Assembly (NCBI RefSeq): GCF_900499075.1
Contig: NZ_UIHC01000008.1
Location: forward strand, 1-64,000
Length of the DNA stretch: 64,000 nt
From: Roseinatronobacter ekhonensis
GTDB lineage: Bacteria > Pseudomonadota > Alphaproteobacteria > Rhodobacterales > Rhodobacteraceae
Direction of reading: 5' to 3'
Under the pieces are notes generated by a model, which had not been told where the DNA came from, searched no databases, and saw only the letters and a program-made list of their open reading frames with translations. Position numbers and translations under genes: made by a program. Below are positions 28,577 through 38,332 of the stretch, in pieces; position 1 is the first letter of the stretch, and every line of letters starts with the position of its first letter.

Positions 28577-28606
28577 GTGCTGTGCAAGGCTGACTTTGCA
28601 CAGCAC
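28577..28606 (+). terminator. perfect 11-bp inverted repeat after gcrA
   Basis: GTGCTGTGCAA (28577-28587) pairs with TTGCACAGCAC (28596-28606) around an 8-base loop, 20 bases after the gcrA stop and 42 bases before the next start. It has no T-tract. It could end the gcrA transcript or act in the leader of the dienelactone hydrolase gene. Confidence 0.5.
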
Positions 28607-28648
28607 CGCACTACACTCCCTCTCATGTTCATAGGGAAGGAGCATAAT

Positions 28649-29389
28649 ATGACCAATACAGCGAAACTCTCGACGACGGCTCTGGCGCTCGGGCTTTTGG
28701 CAGCCCCCGCGCTGGCAGATCCGATGCCCTACACCCATGGCGACCGCAGCTTCGAGGGCTACGTCGCGACCCCGGATGGCACGGCCCGTGGCACAGTGCT
28801 GCTGGTGCATGACTGGGACGGTCTGACCGAACACGAACGCACGCAGGCCGATGCGCTCGCCGCCGATGGCTATATTGCCGTGGCGCTTGACCTGTTCGGG
28901 ACCGATGCGGTGCTGGAAGGCTTCGAGGATTACCGTCGCGAAACTGGCGCACTTTACGCCGACCGCGAAGAATTTCGCGGTCGCATCATGGCCGGTGCAG
29001 AGGCCGCCGCAGCACTTGAGGGCACGGGCGCGATGGTGATCGCGGGCTATTGCTTTGGCGGTGCGGCGACGCTGGAAGCCGCGCGTGCGGGCATGGATAT
29101 GGCCGGTTTCGTCAGCTTCCACGGCGGGCTTGGCACGCCAGAGGGGCAGGATTACTCCGAAACACCCGCGCCGGTGATGGTTCTGCACGGCTCTGCCGAT
29201 CCAGTTTCTGGCATGGCCGATCTGGCCGCGCTCATGGACGAGCTGCAATCCGCAGGCGTCGCACATGAAGCCCGCATTTTCGGCGGCGCGCGGCATTCCT
29301 TCACGGTGCCGGGCTCGAATGACTGGGATCCGGACGCAAACGCGGGCGCACAAGCCGCATTCCGCGAGTTTCTGGCCGCGCGGTTCTGA
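28649..29389 (+). CDS. secreted dienelactone hydrolase family protein
   Basis: The start at 28649 follows GGAAGGAG and gives a 246-residue precursor with a signal peptide (MTNTAKLSTTALALGLL, cleaved after ALA near residue 23). The catalytic triad is visible: Cys in VIAGYCFGGAATLEA, Asp in HGSADPVSGMADL and His in FGGARHSFTVPG. Dienelactone hydrolase opens cis-4-carboxymethylenebut-2-en-4-olide in chlorocatechol breakdown, but exported relatives act on unknown esters or lactones. Confidence 0.85.
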   Translation: MTNTAKLSTTALALGLLAAPALADPMPYTHGDRSFEGYVATPDGTARGTVLLVHDWDGLTEHERTQADALAADGYIAVALDLFGTDAVLEGFEDYRRETGALYADREEFRGRIMAGAEAAAALEGTGAMVIAGYCFGGAATLEAARAGMDMAGFVSFHGGLGTPEGQDYSETPAPVMVLHGSADPVSGMADLAALMDELQSAGVAHEARIFGGARHSFTVPGSNDWDPDANAGAQAAFREFLAARF

Positions 29390-29397
29390 AAAGACAC

Positions 29398-29423
29398 ACG
29401 GGGGCGGCGTTGTTCGCCCCCGT
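29398..29423. terminator. bidirectional hairpin between convergent genes
   Basis: ACGGGGGCG (29398-29406) pairs perfectly with CGCCCCCGT (29415-29423) around an 8-base loop, between the convergent dienelactone hydrolase and aldehyde dehydrogenase genes. The T-tract is weak, so termination is inferred from stem strength and position. Confidence 0.6.
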
Positions 29424-29424
29424 T

Positions 29425-31713
29425 TCAGGCCCCGTATGGCACCCAGATGGTCTTGATCTGAACCATCGCTTCCAGCCAGTCGCGCCCCTGCCCGTCCACG
29501 GCTGGCGCGTGCCAGACTGGCTTCAGGTTGCCCGCGCTTTCACGCTCGACCCTGTCGGCAATCGCGGGCTGCGAAATTGCCATCGCCGCAACATCGTCAT
29601 GCGCGGCCAATACCTGCGCCAAGTCCACGACCGGACCGGACACAATGTTCACAACGCCGCTTGGCACATCAGACGCCCCGAGTAGCGGGCCCAATTCCAA
29701 CGCCGCAAGTGGGTTGGTTTGCGACGGCACGACCACCACGCGGTTGCCCATGGCAATCGCAGGCAGGATCAACGACAGCGCGCCCAGAAGCGGCGCCTCT
29801 TCACCGCAGACCAGCCCGATCACGCCAAATGCCTCGCGCATGGCCAATGTCACATGCGCGCTTTGGGTGTTGTGCACGGCCCCCGACAGCTTGTCCGCCC
29901 ACGCGGCATAATACAGCGTGCGGGCAATGCTGGCGTCGATCTCGGCCTGGTCGACCTGCGCTGCAAGGGCGCTGCGCTGATGATCCAGCGTTTCGGCCAG
30001 AAAATACAGCACTTGCGCGCGTTGATGGCCGCTCATCTTGGTCCATCCGCCAGCCTTCTGCGCGGCTTCGACCGCGTTGCGAATGTCCTTGCGGTTGCCA
30101 AAGGGCGCATGGCCCAGTCGCGTATCGCCTGCCATCACAGACCAGCTTGTGCCGCCATCCGCACGCTTTTGCGCGCCGCCGATATACAGCTTTTGCGTCC
30201 GGTCCAGCCCGTCGGGCGTGCCCGTTGCTGGGCGCGGGTCAATCGCGGGCGGTGTCTGTCCCGCGACGGGCGTGCCTTTGCGCAAATAGGCCGCCATCCC
30301 CTCGCGTGCGCCTTCGCGGCCAAAGCCTGACGCGCGCATGCCGCCGAAAGGCGCATTGGCGTCGAACAGGTTTGTCGCATTTATCCAGACAACACCCGCT
30401 TTAACTTGTGCTGCCAAGTCCATGGCAACAGTCAGGTTTTCCGACCAGATGCTCGCGGCCAGCCCATAGCGCGTGGCATTGGCCAGATCCACCGCCTCTG
30501 GCGGGGTGCGAAAGGTTTGAAGCGTCACGACTGGGCCGAATATTTCCTCTGAAACACAAGGGCTTGCGGGCGACACCTCATCCAGCAGGATCGGCGAGCA
30601 AAAGCAGCCTTCAGGCGCGGTGCCTTCATGCGCGACCGCCCCTGCGGCCACCCCTTGGGCCACCAGATCGCGGATGCGGGCCAGTTGGCGCGGGTTCACG
30701 ATCGCGCCAATATCGGTCGATTTGTCCAGCGGGTTGCCCACGCGCAGGCTGGCCATGCGGGCCTTCAGCAAGGTGCGAAAACGGTCGGCCACGCTTTCAG
30801 CCACCAAGATCCGCGTGCCCGCGCAGCAGACCTCTCCCTGATTGAACCAGACCGCATCGACCACGCCTTCAACGGCGGCATCCAGATCGGCATCCCCCAT
30901 CACGATGAAGGGCGATTTGCCACCAAGCTCCAGCGTCAGCGCCTTGCCCGTACCAGCGGTTGCGCGGCGTATGACCTGCCCCACCTCTGTCGAGCCGGTG
31001 AAAGCAATCTTGTCAATGCCAGGATGCGCGACCAGAGCCGCGCCCGTATCCCCGTCGCCGGTGACTATGTTGACGACGCCGGGGGGCACGCCTGCCTCTG
31101 CGCAGATTTCGGCGAAGAGCAGCGCGGTCAGCGGTGTGTCCTCGGCGGGTTTCAGCACCACCGTATTGCCCGCCGCCAAGGCCGGTGCGATCTTCCACGA
31201 CAGCATCAGCAGTGGAAAGTTCCACGGAATGATCTGGCCGCAAACGCCATGCGCGCGCGTATCGGGGAATTCGTCTGCCAACAGCGCGGCCCAGCCTGCG
31301 TGGTGGGTGAAATGGCGCGCGACCAAGGGCACGTCTATGTCGCGCGTCTCTCGGATGGGTTTTCCATTGTCCAACGCCTCCAGCACCGCGAACAGGCGTT
31401 CGCGCTTCTGGATTTGCCGTGCCAGCGCATAGAGCACGCGGGCGCGGCGCTGCGGATCGCCCTCCCATGCGGGTTGGGCCGCGCGCGCGGCTTGCACCGC
31501 CGCATCGACATCGGCTTCGCCAGCCATTGTGACCTGTGCCAACACCTCGTCGCGGGCCGGATCGCGGGTTTCCAACGGCGCGCCCGCTGCGGTGAATGCG
31601 CCGCCGATGAACAGGCCGAATGGCCCCTTCGCCAGCCAGTCGCGGGCCGCAGAGGTGCTTTCAGGGGCGGGACCATAGGCCATGGTTTCCAAATTCTCCG
31701 GTATTGTGGTCAT
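29425..31713 (-). CDS. ALDH16-type aldehyde dehydrogenase, two ALDH domains
   Basis: Starting at 31713 the protein has 762 residues. The first ~480 residues are a complete ALDH: NAD-binding IPWNFPLLMLSWKIAPALAA, FTGSTEVGQ, catalytic Glu in LELGGKSPFIV and catalytic Cys in NQGEVCCAGTRILV. The rest is a second, shorter ALDH-like copy (LYIGGAQKRADGG, then GVIGLVCGEEAPLLGALSL) that lacks the catalytic Cys region. This layout defines the ALDH16 family, whose bacterial members are active enzymes. It follows deoC by 10 bases, so it likely oxidises the acetaldehyde released by DeoC. Confidence 0.85.
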   Translation of the reverse strand: MTTIPENLETMAYGPAPESTSAARDWLAKGPFGLFIGGAFTAAGAPLETRDPARDEVLAQVTMAGEADVDAAVQAARAAQPAWEGDPQRRARVLYALARQIQKRERLFAVLEALDNGKPIRETRDIDVPLVARHFTHHAGWAALLADEFPDTRAHGVCGQIIPWNFPLLMLSWKIAPALAAGNTVVLKPAEDTPLTALLFAEICAEAGVPPGVVNIVTGDGDTGAALVAHPGIDKIAFTGSTEVGQVIRRATAGTGKALTLELGGKSPFIVMGDADLDAAVEGVVDAVWFNQGEVCCAGTRILVAESVADRFRTLLKARMASLRVGNPLDKSTDIGAIVNPRQLARIRDLVAQGVAAGAVAHEGTAPEGCFCSPILLDEVSPASPCVSEEIFGPVVTLQTFRTPPEAVDLANATRYGLAASIWSENLTVAMDLAAQVKAGVVWINATNLFDANAPFGGMRASGFGREGAREGMAAYLRKGTPVAGQTPPAIDPRPATGTPDGLDRTQKLYIGGAQKRADGGTSWSVMAGDTRLGHAPFGNRKDIRNAVEAAQKAGGWTKMSGHQRAQVLYFLAETLDHQRSALAAQVDQAEIDASIARTLYYAAWADKLSGAVHNTQSAHVTLAMREAFGVIGLVCGEEAPLLGALSLILPAIAMGNRVVVVPSQTNPLAALELGPLLGASDVPSGVVNIVSGPVVDLAQVLAAHDDVAAMAISQPAIADRVERESAGNLKPVWHAPAVDGQGRDWLEAMVQIKTIWVPYGA

Positions 31714-31723
31714 CGTAACCCTT

Positions 31724-32668
31724 TCAGGCCAGCGCGTGGCGGTGGCTGGCGGCGTAGCGCCCGGTGACATGGTGTTCCAACTGGCGCTCTATATCGCCCA
31801 GCATGGACGACGCCCCCAACCGGAACAGACCCGGTCGCAGCCAGTCGCGCCCCAGCTCCTCGCGCATCAGCACCTGCCAGTTCAGCGCGTCTTTTGCGGT
31901 TTTCATGCCGCCCGCGGGCTTGAACCCCACGATATTGCCGGTGGCGGCGCGGTGATCGCGGATCGCACGGCACATGGTCAGGCCCACGGGCAAGGTGGCG
32001 TTGACCCCTTCCTTGCCGGTAGAGGTCTTGATGAAATCCGCGCCCGCCTGCATCGCGACGATGGACGCGGCATAGACATTGCTCAGCGTGACCAGATCGC
32101 CGGTGGCAAGGATCGCTTTCATATGGGCCGCGCCGCAGGCGTCTTTCATGGCCGCGATCTCGTCATACAGGGCCGTCCAATCACCGCCCAGCACATGCGC
32201 GCGGGTGATGACGATGTCGATTTCCTGCGCGCCCTGTTCTACGGCATAGCGGATCTCTGCCAAGCGCAGGTCAAGCGGCATCAGCCCCGCCGGAAAACCT
32301 GTCGCCACAGATGCCACGGGAATGCCAGAGCCGTCGAGCGCCTGCACAGCCGCACTGACCATGGTGGGATAAACGCACACCGCGCCCGTGCGCGGCATGT
32401 CGTCCAGCCCCAATCCGGCCATGATATGATCGGCCAGCGGCCTGCGCGCCTTGCCACACAGGCGGCGCACGCGGTCCGGGGTGTCATCCCCAGCAAGTGT
32501 CGTGAGGTCCATGCAGGCTATGGCGTTGAGCAACCACGCCGCCTGATGCGCACCCTTGATCGACCGGCGCGCCACAAGCGAGGCCGCGCGCCGCTCCGCC
32601 GCAGGGCGGTTCACCGCATGAAATAGATCTGTGTCTAGCGGAAGTGCGGGGTTGTCGGGGTGGTCCAT
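31724..32668 (-). CDS. deoC: deoxyribose-phosphate aldolase
   Basis: The start at 32668 gives 314 residues. DeoC splits 2-deoxyribose-5-phosphate into acetaldehyde and glyceraldehyde-3-phosphate via a Schiff base. The catalytic Lys is in ADFIKTSTGKEGVNAT; the helper Lys is in GNIVGFKPAGGMKT; EIDIVITRAHVLGG and CVYPTMVSAA are typical. It is the long form of the enzyme. It is followed 10 bases later by the ALDH16 gene, pairing aldehyde release with oxidation. Confidence 0.92.
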   Translation of the reverse strand: MDHPDNPALPLDTDLFHAVNRPAAERRAASLVARRSIKGAHQAAWLLNAIACMDLTTLAGDDTPDRVRRLCGKARRPLADHIMAGLGLDDMPRTGAVCVYPTMVSAAVQALDGSGIPVASVATGFPAGLMPLDLRLAEIRYAVEQGAQEIDIVITRAHVLGGDWTALYDEIAAMKDACGAAHMKAILATGDLVTLSNVYAASIVAMQAGADFIKTSTGKEGVNATLPVGLTMCRAIRDHRAATGNIVGFKPAGGMKTAKDALNWQVLMREELGRDWLRPGLFRLGASSMLGDIERQLEHHVTGRYAASHRHALA

Positions 32669-32823
32669 TTGCTGCCTGCTCTTGCGAATTGCCCACACTA
32701 TGGCTGCGTAGCGGATCACGGGCAATGCCCTTTTCAGGGGCGCTCTGACAGTTGACCTTCGCGCGCAATCGGCATATCCGACAAAGGCGCTTGGGTTTCA
32801 CCCCCCGCAAGGAGTGTCGGGAC

Positions 32824-33912
32824 ATGAACACGCTGCCGAAATCGCTCAGCTTCAAGATGCCAGCGGATGCCACGCCGCTTGGGTATCAGCCCGCGCCAAA
32901 AAACGTGCTTTTGACGGTCGACCGTTTGCGCAAGAAATTTGCCACCGGTGACGCCCCTGCGGTGGAGCGCGCGAGCTTCGATCTGGGCGAGGGCGAGATG
33001 CTGGCGCTGCTGGGCCCATCCGGCTGCGGCAAGACCACCACCCTACGCATGATCGGCGGGTTCGAGGTGCCGGATTCAGGCCATGTCAGCCTGCGCGGGC
33101 AGGATATTACCGATGCCGCCCCCGAAGCGCGCGGCATCGGGTTCGTGTTTCAGGACTACGCGCTTTTTCCGCATCTGACGGTTCTGGACAATGTGAAATT
33201 CGGGCTGCGCAAGATGACCCGCGCGCAAGCGACGGACCGCGCAGCGCAGATGCTGCGCATGGTCGGGCTGGACGGGCTGGCAGGGCGCCGCCCGCATGAA
33301 TTGTCAGGCGGGCAACAACAGCGCGTGGCGCTGGCGCGCACGCTGGCCATGGCCCCGCCGCTGGTGCTTATGGACGAGCCGTTTTCGAACCTTGACGCCG
33401 CCATGCGCGTGGACACCCGCCAAGAGGTGCGCAAACTGCTGAAACAGACTGGCGCTGCGGGTATTATCGTGACCCATGATCAGGAAGAGGCGATGGCCGT
33501 AGCCGACCGCATTGCGGTGATGGAGGCGGGGCGCATTGTCCAGATCGGCACCCCGGACGAGATTTACCGCTACCCCGTCTCGGCTTTCGTTGCGTCATTC
33601 ATCGGGCGGTCCAACCTGCTGACGGGCAATGCGAACGGCATGGAGGTCGCCACGGAATTCGGCAATCTGCCCCTGTCACGCGCGGCAAACGGCGCGGTGA
33701 CGCTGTCGGTCCGGCCCGAACAGATCATGCTGGAAGCCGATGCCGCTGGCCCCGCATCCGTTGTCGGGCGCGAGTTTCGAGGGCATGACCAGTTGTATTG
33801 GGTGCAGGAAGGCGAGCGCTGCATGCAGGTGATTTCCGGGGCGGGTGCGACCATCGAAGTCGGGCAGCGCGTCCGGCTGCGGATCTGCGATTGCGTTGTG
33901 CCGCTGGCATAG
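32824..33912 (+). CDS. ABC transporter ATP-binding protein, FbpC/PotA-like
   Basis: Start at 32824 follows AAGGAG. The 362-residue ATPase has Walker A GPSGCGKTTT, the Q-loop FVFQDYALFPHLTV, signature ELSGGQQQRVALARTLA, Walker B LVLMDEPFSNLD and the His switch IIVTHDQEEAM, followed by a TOBE-like C-terminal domain (LSVRPEQIMLE). It resembles ferric iron, thiosulfate or polyamine importers. No permease or binding protein is adjacent, so the substrate cannot be assigned. It is divergent from deoC with 155 bases between. Confidence 0.85.
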   Translation: MNTLPKSLSFKMPADATPLGYQPAPKNVLLTVDRLRKKFATGDAPAVERASFDLGEGEMLALLGPSGCGKTTTLRMIGGFEVPDSGHVSLRGQDITDAAPEARGIGFVFQDYALFPHLTVLDNVKFGLRKMTRAQATDRAAQMLRMVGLDGLAGRRPHELSGGQQQRVALARTLAMAPPLVLMDEPFSNLDAAMRVDTRQEVRKLLKQTGAAGIIVTHDQEEAMAVADRIAVMEAGRIVQIGTPDEIYRYPVSAFVASFIGRSNLLTGNANGMEVATEFGNLPLSRAANGAVTLSVRPEQIMLEADAAGPASVVGREFRGHDQLYWVQEGERCMQVISGAGATIEVGQRVRLRICDCVVPLA

Positions 33913-33983
33913 GGGTATAAGGCTTCCCTTCCCCGCCCAAGCGGTATAAAGCGCGCCGAAGTCCATATACCGGAGCAGACACG

Positions 33984-34784
33984 ATGCAAGGCAGCGCAAA
34001 TCTTAACCTTATGATTCAGGCCGCGCGCAAGGCGGGGCGGTTGCTGGTCAAGGATTTCCGCGAGGTTGAAAACCTGCAAGTGTCCTCGAAGTCTGCGGGC
34101 GATTTCGTATCCCGCGCGGATCTTGCCGCCGAAGCCGCGATCCGCGAGATCCTGACCGAAGCGCGCCCGAATTACGGCTGGCTGGCCGAGGAATCGGACC
34201 CGGTAGAAGGCAAAGACCCGACCCGCCGCTGGATCGTGGACCCGCTGGACGGCACCACCAATTTCTTGCACGGGATGCCGCATTGGGCGGTCTCCATCGC
34301 GCTGGAATTCAAGGGCGAGATCGTTTCGGCTGTGGTGTTCGACCCGGCCAAGGATGAATTGTTCATTGCAGAAAAGGGCACCGGTGCCTTCATGAACGGG
34401 CAGCGCTTACGGGTGTCAAACCGCAACATATTGGCAGAGGCGGTTTTCGCGGGCGGCATTCCTTTTGGCAACAAGCGCACCTTGCCCGCGACACTGCATG
34501 ATCTGGCGCAGCTTATGCCGCTTTGCGCGGGGCTGCGGCGCTGGGGCGCGGCCTCGCTGGATCTGGCCTATGTCGCCGCAGGACGGTTCGACGGGTTCTG
34601 GGAGCGCGAGCTGTCTGCGTGGGACATGGCCGCCGGGTTGCTTCTGGTGCGAGAGGCGGGCGGGTTTACCGGCCCGATCCGCGAGGGTGCCGGAATATTC
34701 GAGCGCGGCGAAGTGATCGCCGCCAATGCCGAGATTTTTGATCGCTTCGCGAAAGTCATCCGCACGCGCCCGACCCAAGGCTGA
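33984..34784 (+). CDS. suhB: inositol monophosphatase family protein
   Basis: A 266-residue Mg-dependent phosphatase. The metal-binding motifs are complete: Glu in GWLAEESDPVEG, DPLDGTTNFLHG (motif 1) and AWDMAAGLLLVREAGG (motif 2). Family members dephosphorylate inositol-1-phosphate; SuhB also joins rRNA antitermination complexes. The gene stands alone, 71 bases after the ABC ATPase. Confidence 0.9.
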   Translation: MQGSANLNLMIQAARKAGRLLVKDFREVENLQVSSKSAGDFVSRADLAAEAAIREILTEARPNYGWLAEESDPVEGKDPTRRWIVDPLDGTTNFLHGMPHWAVSIALEFKGEIVSAVVFDPAKDELFIAEKGTGAFMNGQRLRVSNRNILAEAVFAGGIPFGNKRTLPATLHDLAQLMPLCAGLRRWGAASLDLAYVAAGRFDGFWERELSAWDMAAGLLLVREAGGFTGPIREGAGIFERGEVIAANAEIFDRFAKVIRTRPTQG

Positions 34785-34804
34785 GGGCGCGCAATCGGCC
34801 TGTG

Positions 34805-34831
34805 GCGCATCGGGCCGCAAGCCCGATGCGC
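34805..34831. terminator. bidirectional hairpin between suhB and DAHP synthase
   Basis: GCGCATCGGGC (34805-34815) and GCCCGATGCGC (34821-34831) form a perfect 11-bp stem with loop CGCAA, between two convergent genes. No T-tract follows on either strand. Confidence 0.6.
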
Positions 34832-34837
34832 GCTAAC

Positions 34838-36205
34838 TTACATGGCAGCAGCCAGCTTTTCGCGCCGCCCGACCAGTTCTTCGGCCACCAAAAAGGCCAG
34901 TTCCAGTGACTGGCTGGCGTTCAGACGCGGGTCGCATGCGGTGTGATACCGCTGCGACAGGTCTTCGTCGCTGACAGCGTGCAGACCGCCCGTGCATTCG
35001 GTCACGTCCTTGCCCGTCATTTCGAAATGCACACCGCCGGGGATGGTGCCCTCGGCATTATGGACCGCGAAAAACTCGCGCACTTCGCGCAGGATGGATT
35101 CGAACGGCCGGGTCTTGTAGCCGGTCGAGGATTTGATGACATTGCCATGCATCGGATCACAGGTCCAAAGCACATTCGCACCCTCTTCCTGCACAGCCTT
35201 GACCAACCTTGGCAGATGGTCGCCCACCTGCCCCGCACCAAAGCGCGCGATCAGGGTCAGACGTCCGGCCTCGTTTTCGGGGTTCAGCTTGGCCAGCAGC
35301 ACTTTCAGGTCATCTGCCGTCAGCGAGGGGCCGCATTTCAGCCCGATCGGGTTTTGCACGCCCCGGCAGAATTCGACATGCGCGCCGTCTGGCTGGCGCG
35401 TGCGGTCGCCGATCCAGACCAGATGGCCGGAGCCTGCAATATTCTGCCCGCTGGTCGAATCGATCCGGCACAGCGCTTCCTCGTATTCCAGCAGCAGGGC
35501 CTCGTGGCTGGTGTAGAAATCCACCGTCGCCAGATCGCGGCTGGTCTCCGATGTGATCCCCGCCGCCGTCAGAAAGTCCAGCGTGTCCGAGATCCGGCTG
35601 GTCATTTCGCGATACCGCTCGGCCTTGTCGCCATCGGCAAAGCCCAAGGTCCAGGAATGCACGCGGTGCATATCTGCATAGCCGCCGGTCGAAAAGGCGC
35701 GCAGCAGGTTCAGGCTGGCCGCCGCTTGGGTATAGGCCTGCAACATGCGCGCGGGGTCGGGGATGCGCGCCTCTGGCGTGAAATCGAACCCGTTGATGAT
35801 GTCGCCCCGGTAGCTGGGCAGCTCCACCCCGCCCACGGTTTCCATACCCGAGGAGCGCGGCTTGGCGAACTGGCCCGCCATGCGGCCCACTTTCACCACC
35901 GGCACTTTCGCGCCATAGGTCAGCACGATCGCCATCTGCAACAGCACCTTGAACGTGTCGCGAATGCTGTCGGCGTTGAACTCAGCAAAACTTTCGGCGC
36001 AATCGCCACCTTGCAGCAGGAACGCTTCGCCGCGTGCCGCAGCCCCCAGTTTGCGCTTGAGCGCGCGCGCTTCACCGGCGAACACCAGGGGCGGGTAGCT
36101 GGACAGACGCCCCTCGACCTGCGCCAATGCGTCTGCATCCGGATAATCGGGCATCTGGATGCGCGGCTTTTGCCGCCATGAGGATTTCGTCCAGCCTTGT
36201 ATCAT
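34838..36205 (-). CDS. class II 3-deoxy-7-phosphoheptulonate synthase (DAHP synthase)
   Basis: The start at 36205 follows GGAGGGC; 455 residues. This is the first enzyme of the shikimate pathway, joining PEP and erythrose-4-phosphate. Class II markers are [15 protein letters not shown], the [16 protein letters not shown] segment that binds PEP, GEEAL-like [12 protein letters not shown] and [19 protein letters not shown] near the metal site. It is divergently placed from the GlxA-type regulator with 144 bases between starts. Confidence 0.93.
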   Translation of the reverse strand: MIQGWTKSSWRQKPRIQMPDYPDADALAQVEGRLSSYPPLVFAGEARALKRKLGAAARGEAFLLQGGDCAESFAEFNADSIRDTFKVLLQMAIVLTYGAKVPVVKVGRMAGQFAKPRSSGMETVGGVELPSYRGDIINGFDFTPEARIPDPARMLQAYTQAAASLNLLRAFSTGGYADMHRVHSWTLGFADGDKAERYREMTSRISDTLDFLTAAGITSETSRDLATVDFYTSHEALLLEYEEALCRIDSTSGQNIAGSGHLVWIGDRTRQPDGAHVEFCRGVQNPIGLKCGPSLTADDLKVLLAKLNPENEAGRLTLIARFGAGQVGDHLPRLVKAVQEEGANVLWTCDPMHGNVIKSSTGYKTRPFESILREVREFFAVHNAEGTIPGGVHFEMTGKDVTECTGGLHAVSDEDLSQRYHTACDPRLNASQSLELAFLVAEELVGRREKLAAAM

Positions 36206-36349
36206 AATGCCCTCCGGGTCTCTGATTGCGCAACCACGCCGCGCTTTGCCGTCCCTATACAAAAGCCGCCCCGCGCATGCAAATGCGTTTGCTCTTGCGC
36301 GGGAAAATGAAACCTGATTGTGTCGCGCAACTTCAACGCAGGCCGCGAC

Positions 36350-37333
36350 ATGACCAAGCCCCAGCCATCCAGCCAGACAGCCCCGGCCCATGTGGCGTTT
36401 TTGCTGCTTGACCGCTTCACGCTGCTTGCGTTTTCCTCTGCCATCGAACCGTTGCGGCTGGCCAACCGGATCAGCGGGCGCACCCTGTATACATGGCAGT
36501 TGGTCAGTGAACGCGGCGGGTCGGTAACCTGTTCGAACGGCACCGAGATTACTGTGACCGCAAAGCTGGACGACCTGCCGGGCGACAGCCTGATCGTGGT
36601 ATGTGGCGGGGTTGATGTGCAACGCGCAACCAGCTCTGGCGTGCTGTCATGGCTGCGCAAGCGGGCGCGCTACGGCAACCGTATCAGCGGCATCTGCACC
36701 GCGTCTTGGGCGCTGGCCAAGGCCGGGTTGTTGGACGGAAAGCGCGCGACCATCCACTGGGAAAACTTCAACGCCATGGCAGAGGATTTTCCCGAAGTGG
36801 ATTTGTCACGCTCGGTCTTTGTGGTCGATGGCGCGCGGGTCACGGCAGCGGGCGGTATCGCCTCGCTTGACATGACCCTGTCGCTGATCGCTTCGGCGCA
36901 TGGCAGCGATCTGGCCAATTCCGTGGCCGACCAGCTTGTGTATTCGTCGATCCGCACCAACCGTGACACGCAGCGCCTGTCGATCCCGGCGCGCATTGGC
37001 GTGCGCCATCCCAAGCTGGCGCGGGTCATCGAGATTATGGAAAGCCATATCGAAGACCCGATCAGCCCATCCGATCTGGCAGAGGCCGTGGACATGTCCA
37101 CCCGCCAGTTGGAACGGCTGTTCCGTCGCTATCTGAACCGTAGCCCAAAGCGGTATTACATGGAATTGCGGCTGGAGCGCGCGCGCAACTTGCTAATGCA
37201 GACCGATATGAGCGTCATCAATGTAGCGCTTGCCGCGGGATTCACATCGCCGTCGCATTTCTCGAAATGCTACCGCGCGCATTACGATACCACGCCCTAC
37301 CGCGAACGCGGCGCGCATGGGGAAAGCGACTAA
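36350..37333 (+). CDS. GlxA family regulator (DJ-1/PfpI plus AraC domains)
   Basis: Starting at the ATG at 36350 (a GTG at 36320 is possible) the protein has 327 residues. Residues about 10-190 form a class I glutamine amidotransferase-like domain including [20 protein letters not shown], where Cys sits at the nucleophile elbow. The last ~100 residues are an AraC-type double helix-turn-helix ([20 protein letters not shown], then [20 protein letters not shown]). Relatives control carnitine, betaine or arginine use. It overlaps tusA tail to tail by four bases. Confidence 0.85.
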   Translation: MTKPQPSSQTAPAHVAFLLLDRFTLLAFSSAIEPLRLANRISGRTLYTWQLVSERGGSVTCSNGTEITVTAKLDDLPGDSLIVVCGGVDVQRATSSGVLSWLRKRARYGNRISGICTASWALAKAGLLDGKRATIHWENFNAMAEDFPEVDLSRSVFVVDGARVTAAGGIASLDMTLSLIASAHGSDLANSVADQLVYSSIRTNRDTQRLSIPARIGVRHPKLARVIEIMESHIEDPISPSDLAEAVDMSTRQLERLFRRYLNRSPKRYYMELRLERARNLLMQTDMSVINVALAAGFTSPSHFSKCYRAHYDTTPYRERGAHGESD

Positions 37334-37569
37334 CGCGCCTTTGGCCCACGCCGGATAATATAGCGTTGCGCGCGGTCCTGATCTGCCTGTTCCAGCAGGT
37401 CATGTCCCGCCTCTGCGCAGAAATGCGGCAGGTCCACCACGGCAACCGGGTCATCGGCCAACACATGCAGGACCGCACCCGGCGGCAGGGCCAGCAGCGC
37501 CTTGCGGGCGCGCAGCACCGGCAACGGGCAGCGCAGCCCGCGCGCATCGAGTATGTGATCGCCGTCCAT
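37330..37569 (-). CDS. tusA: TusA family sulfurtransferase
   Basis: The 79-residue protein has the family motif LDARGLRCPLPVLRARKAL with the sulfur-carrying Cys14, followed by GAVLHVLADDPVAVVDLPHF. TusA proteins relay persulfide sulfur for tRNA thiolation, molybdenum cofactor or sulfur oxidation. The C-terminal QRYIIRRGP strand completes the fold. An upstream in-frame ATG at 37599 is an alternative start without a better binding site. Confidence 0.85.
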   Translation of the reverse strand: MDGDHILDARGLRCPLPVLRARKALLALPPGAVLHVLADDPVAVVDLPHFCAEAGHDLLEQADQDRAQRYIIRRGPKAR

Positions 37570-37645
37570 GGCCCGGATGTAGGGCAGCCCCGCGCCCATG
37601 GGAAGCGAAACTTGACAGCCCGCGCCAGGGCCGCACTTATGGCGC

Positions 37646-38332
37646 ATGTTCCTTGTGTCCCGCTCCACCGTGGCCAACCGGGGTGCGCTGCATATCCGCC
37701 GCGTGCCGCGCAAGTTCATGGGGCGCACAGCACTGTGGCCGCGCAGTGGCAGCTTGGCGCTTTGGGCGCGGCTGGTGTTCGAGGTGGAATTTCTGCGCTA
37801 CATGGCCGCCCTCATGCCGTTTGTCGTGGCCACGCTCATCTGGCGCGAATACGCGCTGGCCATCGCGCAAGCCCCGATCCCGATGTTGATCCTGATCTAC
37901 CTGGTCGAGGCGCGGCTGCTGCGTGTGCCGCCGGGCCAGCGCGCCGCACTGGTGTCAGAGGCAGAGGCAGAGCGCGGGCTGGACCTGCTGCGCGACCGCG
38001 CGCGCACCATCCTGACCAAGATTGCCGCCGGGCGCGGGATAGAGGCCGGGCGCCTGCATCTGGTGATCGAGCAATCTGAAATGCTGCGCATCGCCCCCTT
38101 GTCGCTGGTGTCTGTGCAGTCAGAGGACGGGCCAGAGATACTGGACCTGAGCCGCATGGAACGTGCGCTGATCGAGGACACGCTGTTCCAGCCGCCATTG
38201 ACCGAGGCCGGGTTGCAAAAGATCGGCCTTGCCCGCAAGATCGCACTGCATGATGTCGGGCTGGACGCGCGCGAAGTCTCCGCACATGCCCGACTAGCCG
38301 CGATGATGGCCGCGCGCTCAGCCCCCAAGTGA
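37646..38332 (+). CDS. hypothetical protein with short membrane segment, 228 aa
   Basis: The N-terminal ~35 residues are Arg-rich, followed by two hydrophobic stretches near residues 50-90 (FLRYMAALMPFVVATLIW and IPMLILIYLVEARLL). The remaining ~130 residues are soluble with an Arg/Glu-rich helix (EAERGLDLLRDRARTILTKI) and EMLRIAPLSLVSVQSEDGP. Its 3' end overlaps the VWA gene tail to tail by 15 bases. I do not recognise a family. Confidence 0.65.
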   Translation: MFLVSRSTVANRGALHIRRVPRKFMGRTALWPRSGSLALWARLVFEVEFLRYMAALMPFVVATLIWREYALAIAQAPIPMLILIYLVEARLLRVPPGQRAALVSEAEAERGLDLLRDRARTILTKIAAGRGIEAGRLHLVIEQSEMLRIAPLSLVSVQSEDGPEILDLSRMERALIEDTLFQPPLTEAGLQKIGLARKIALHDVGLDAREVSAHARLAAMMAARSAPK

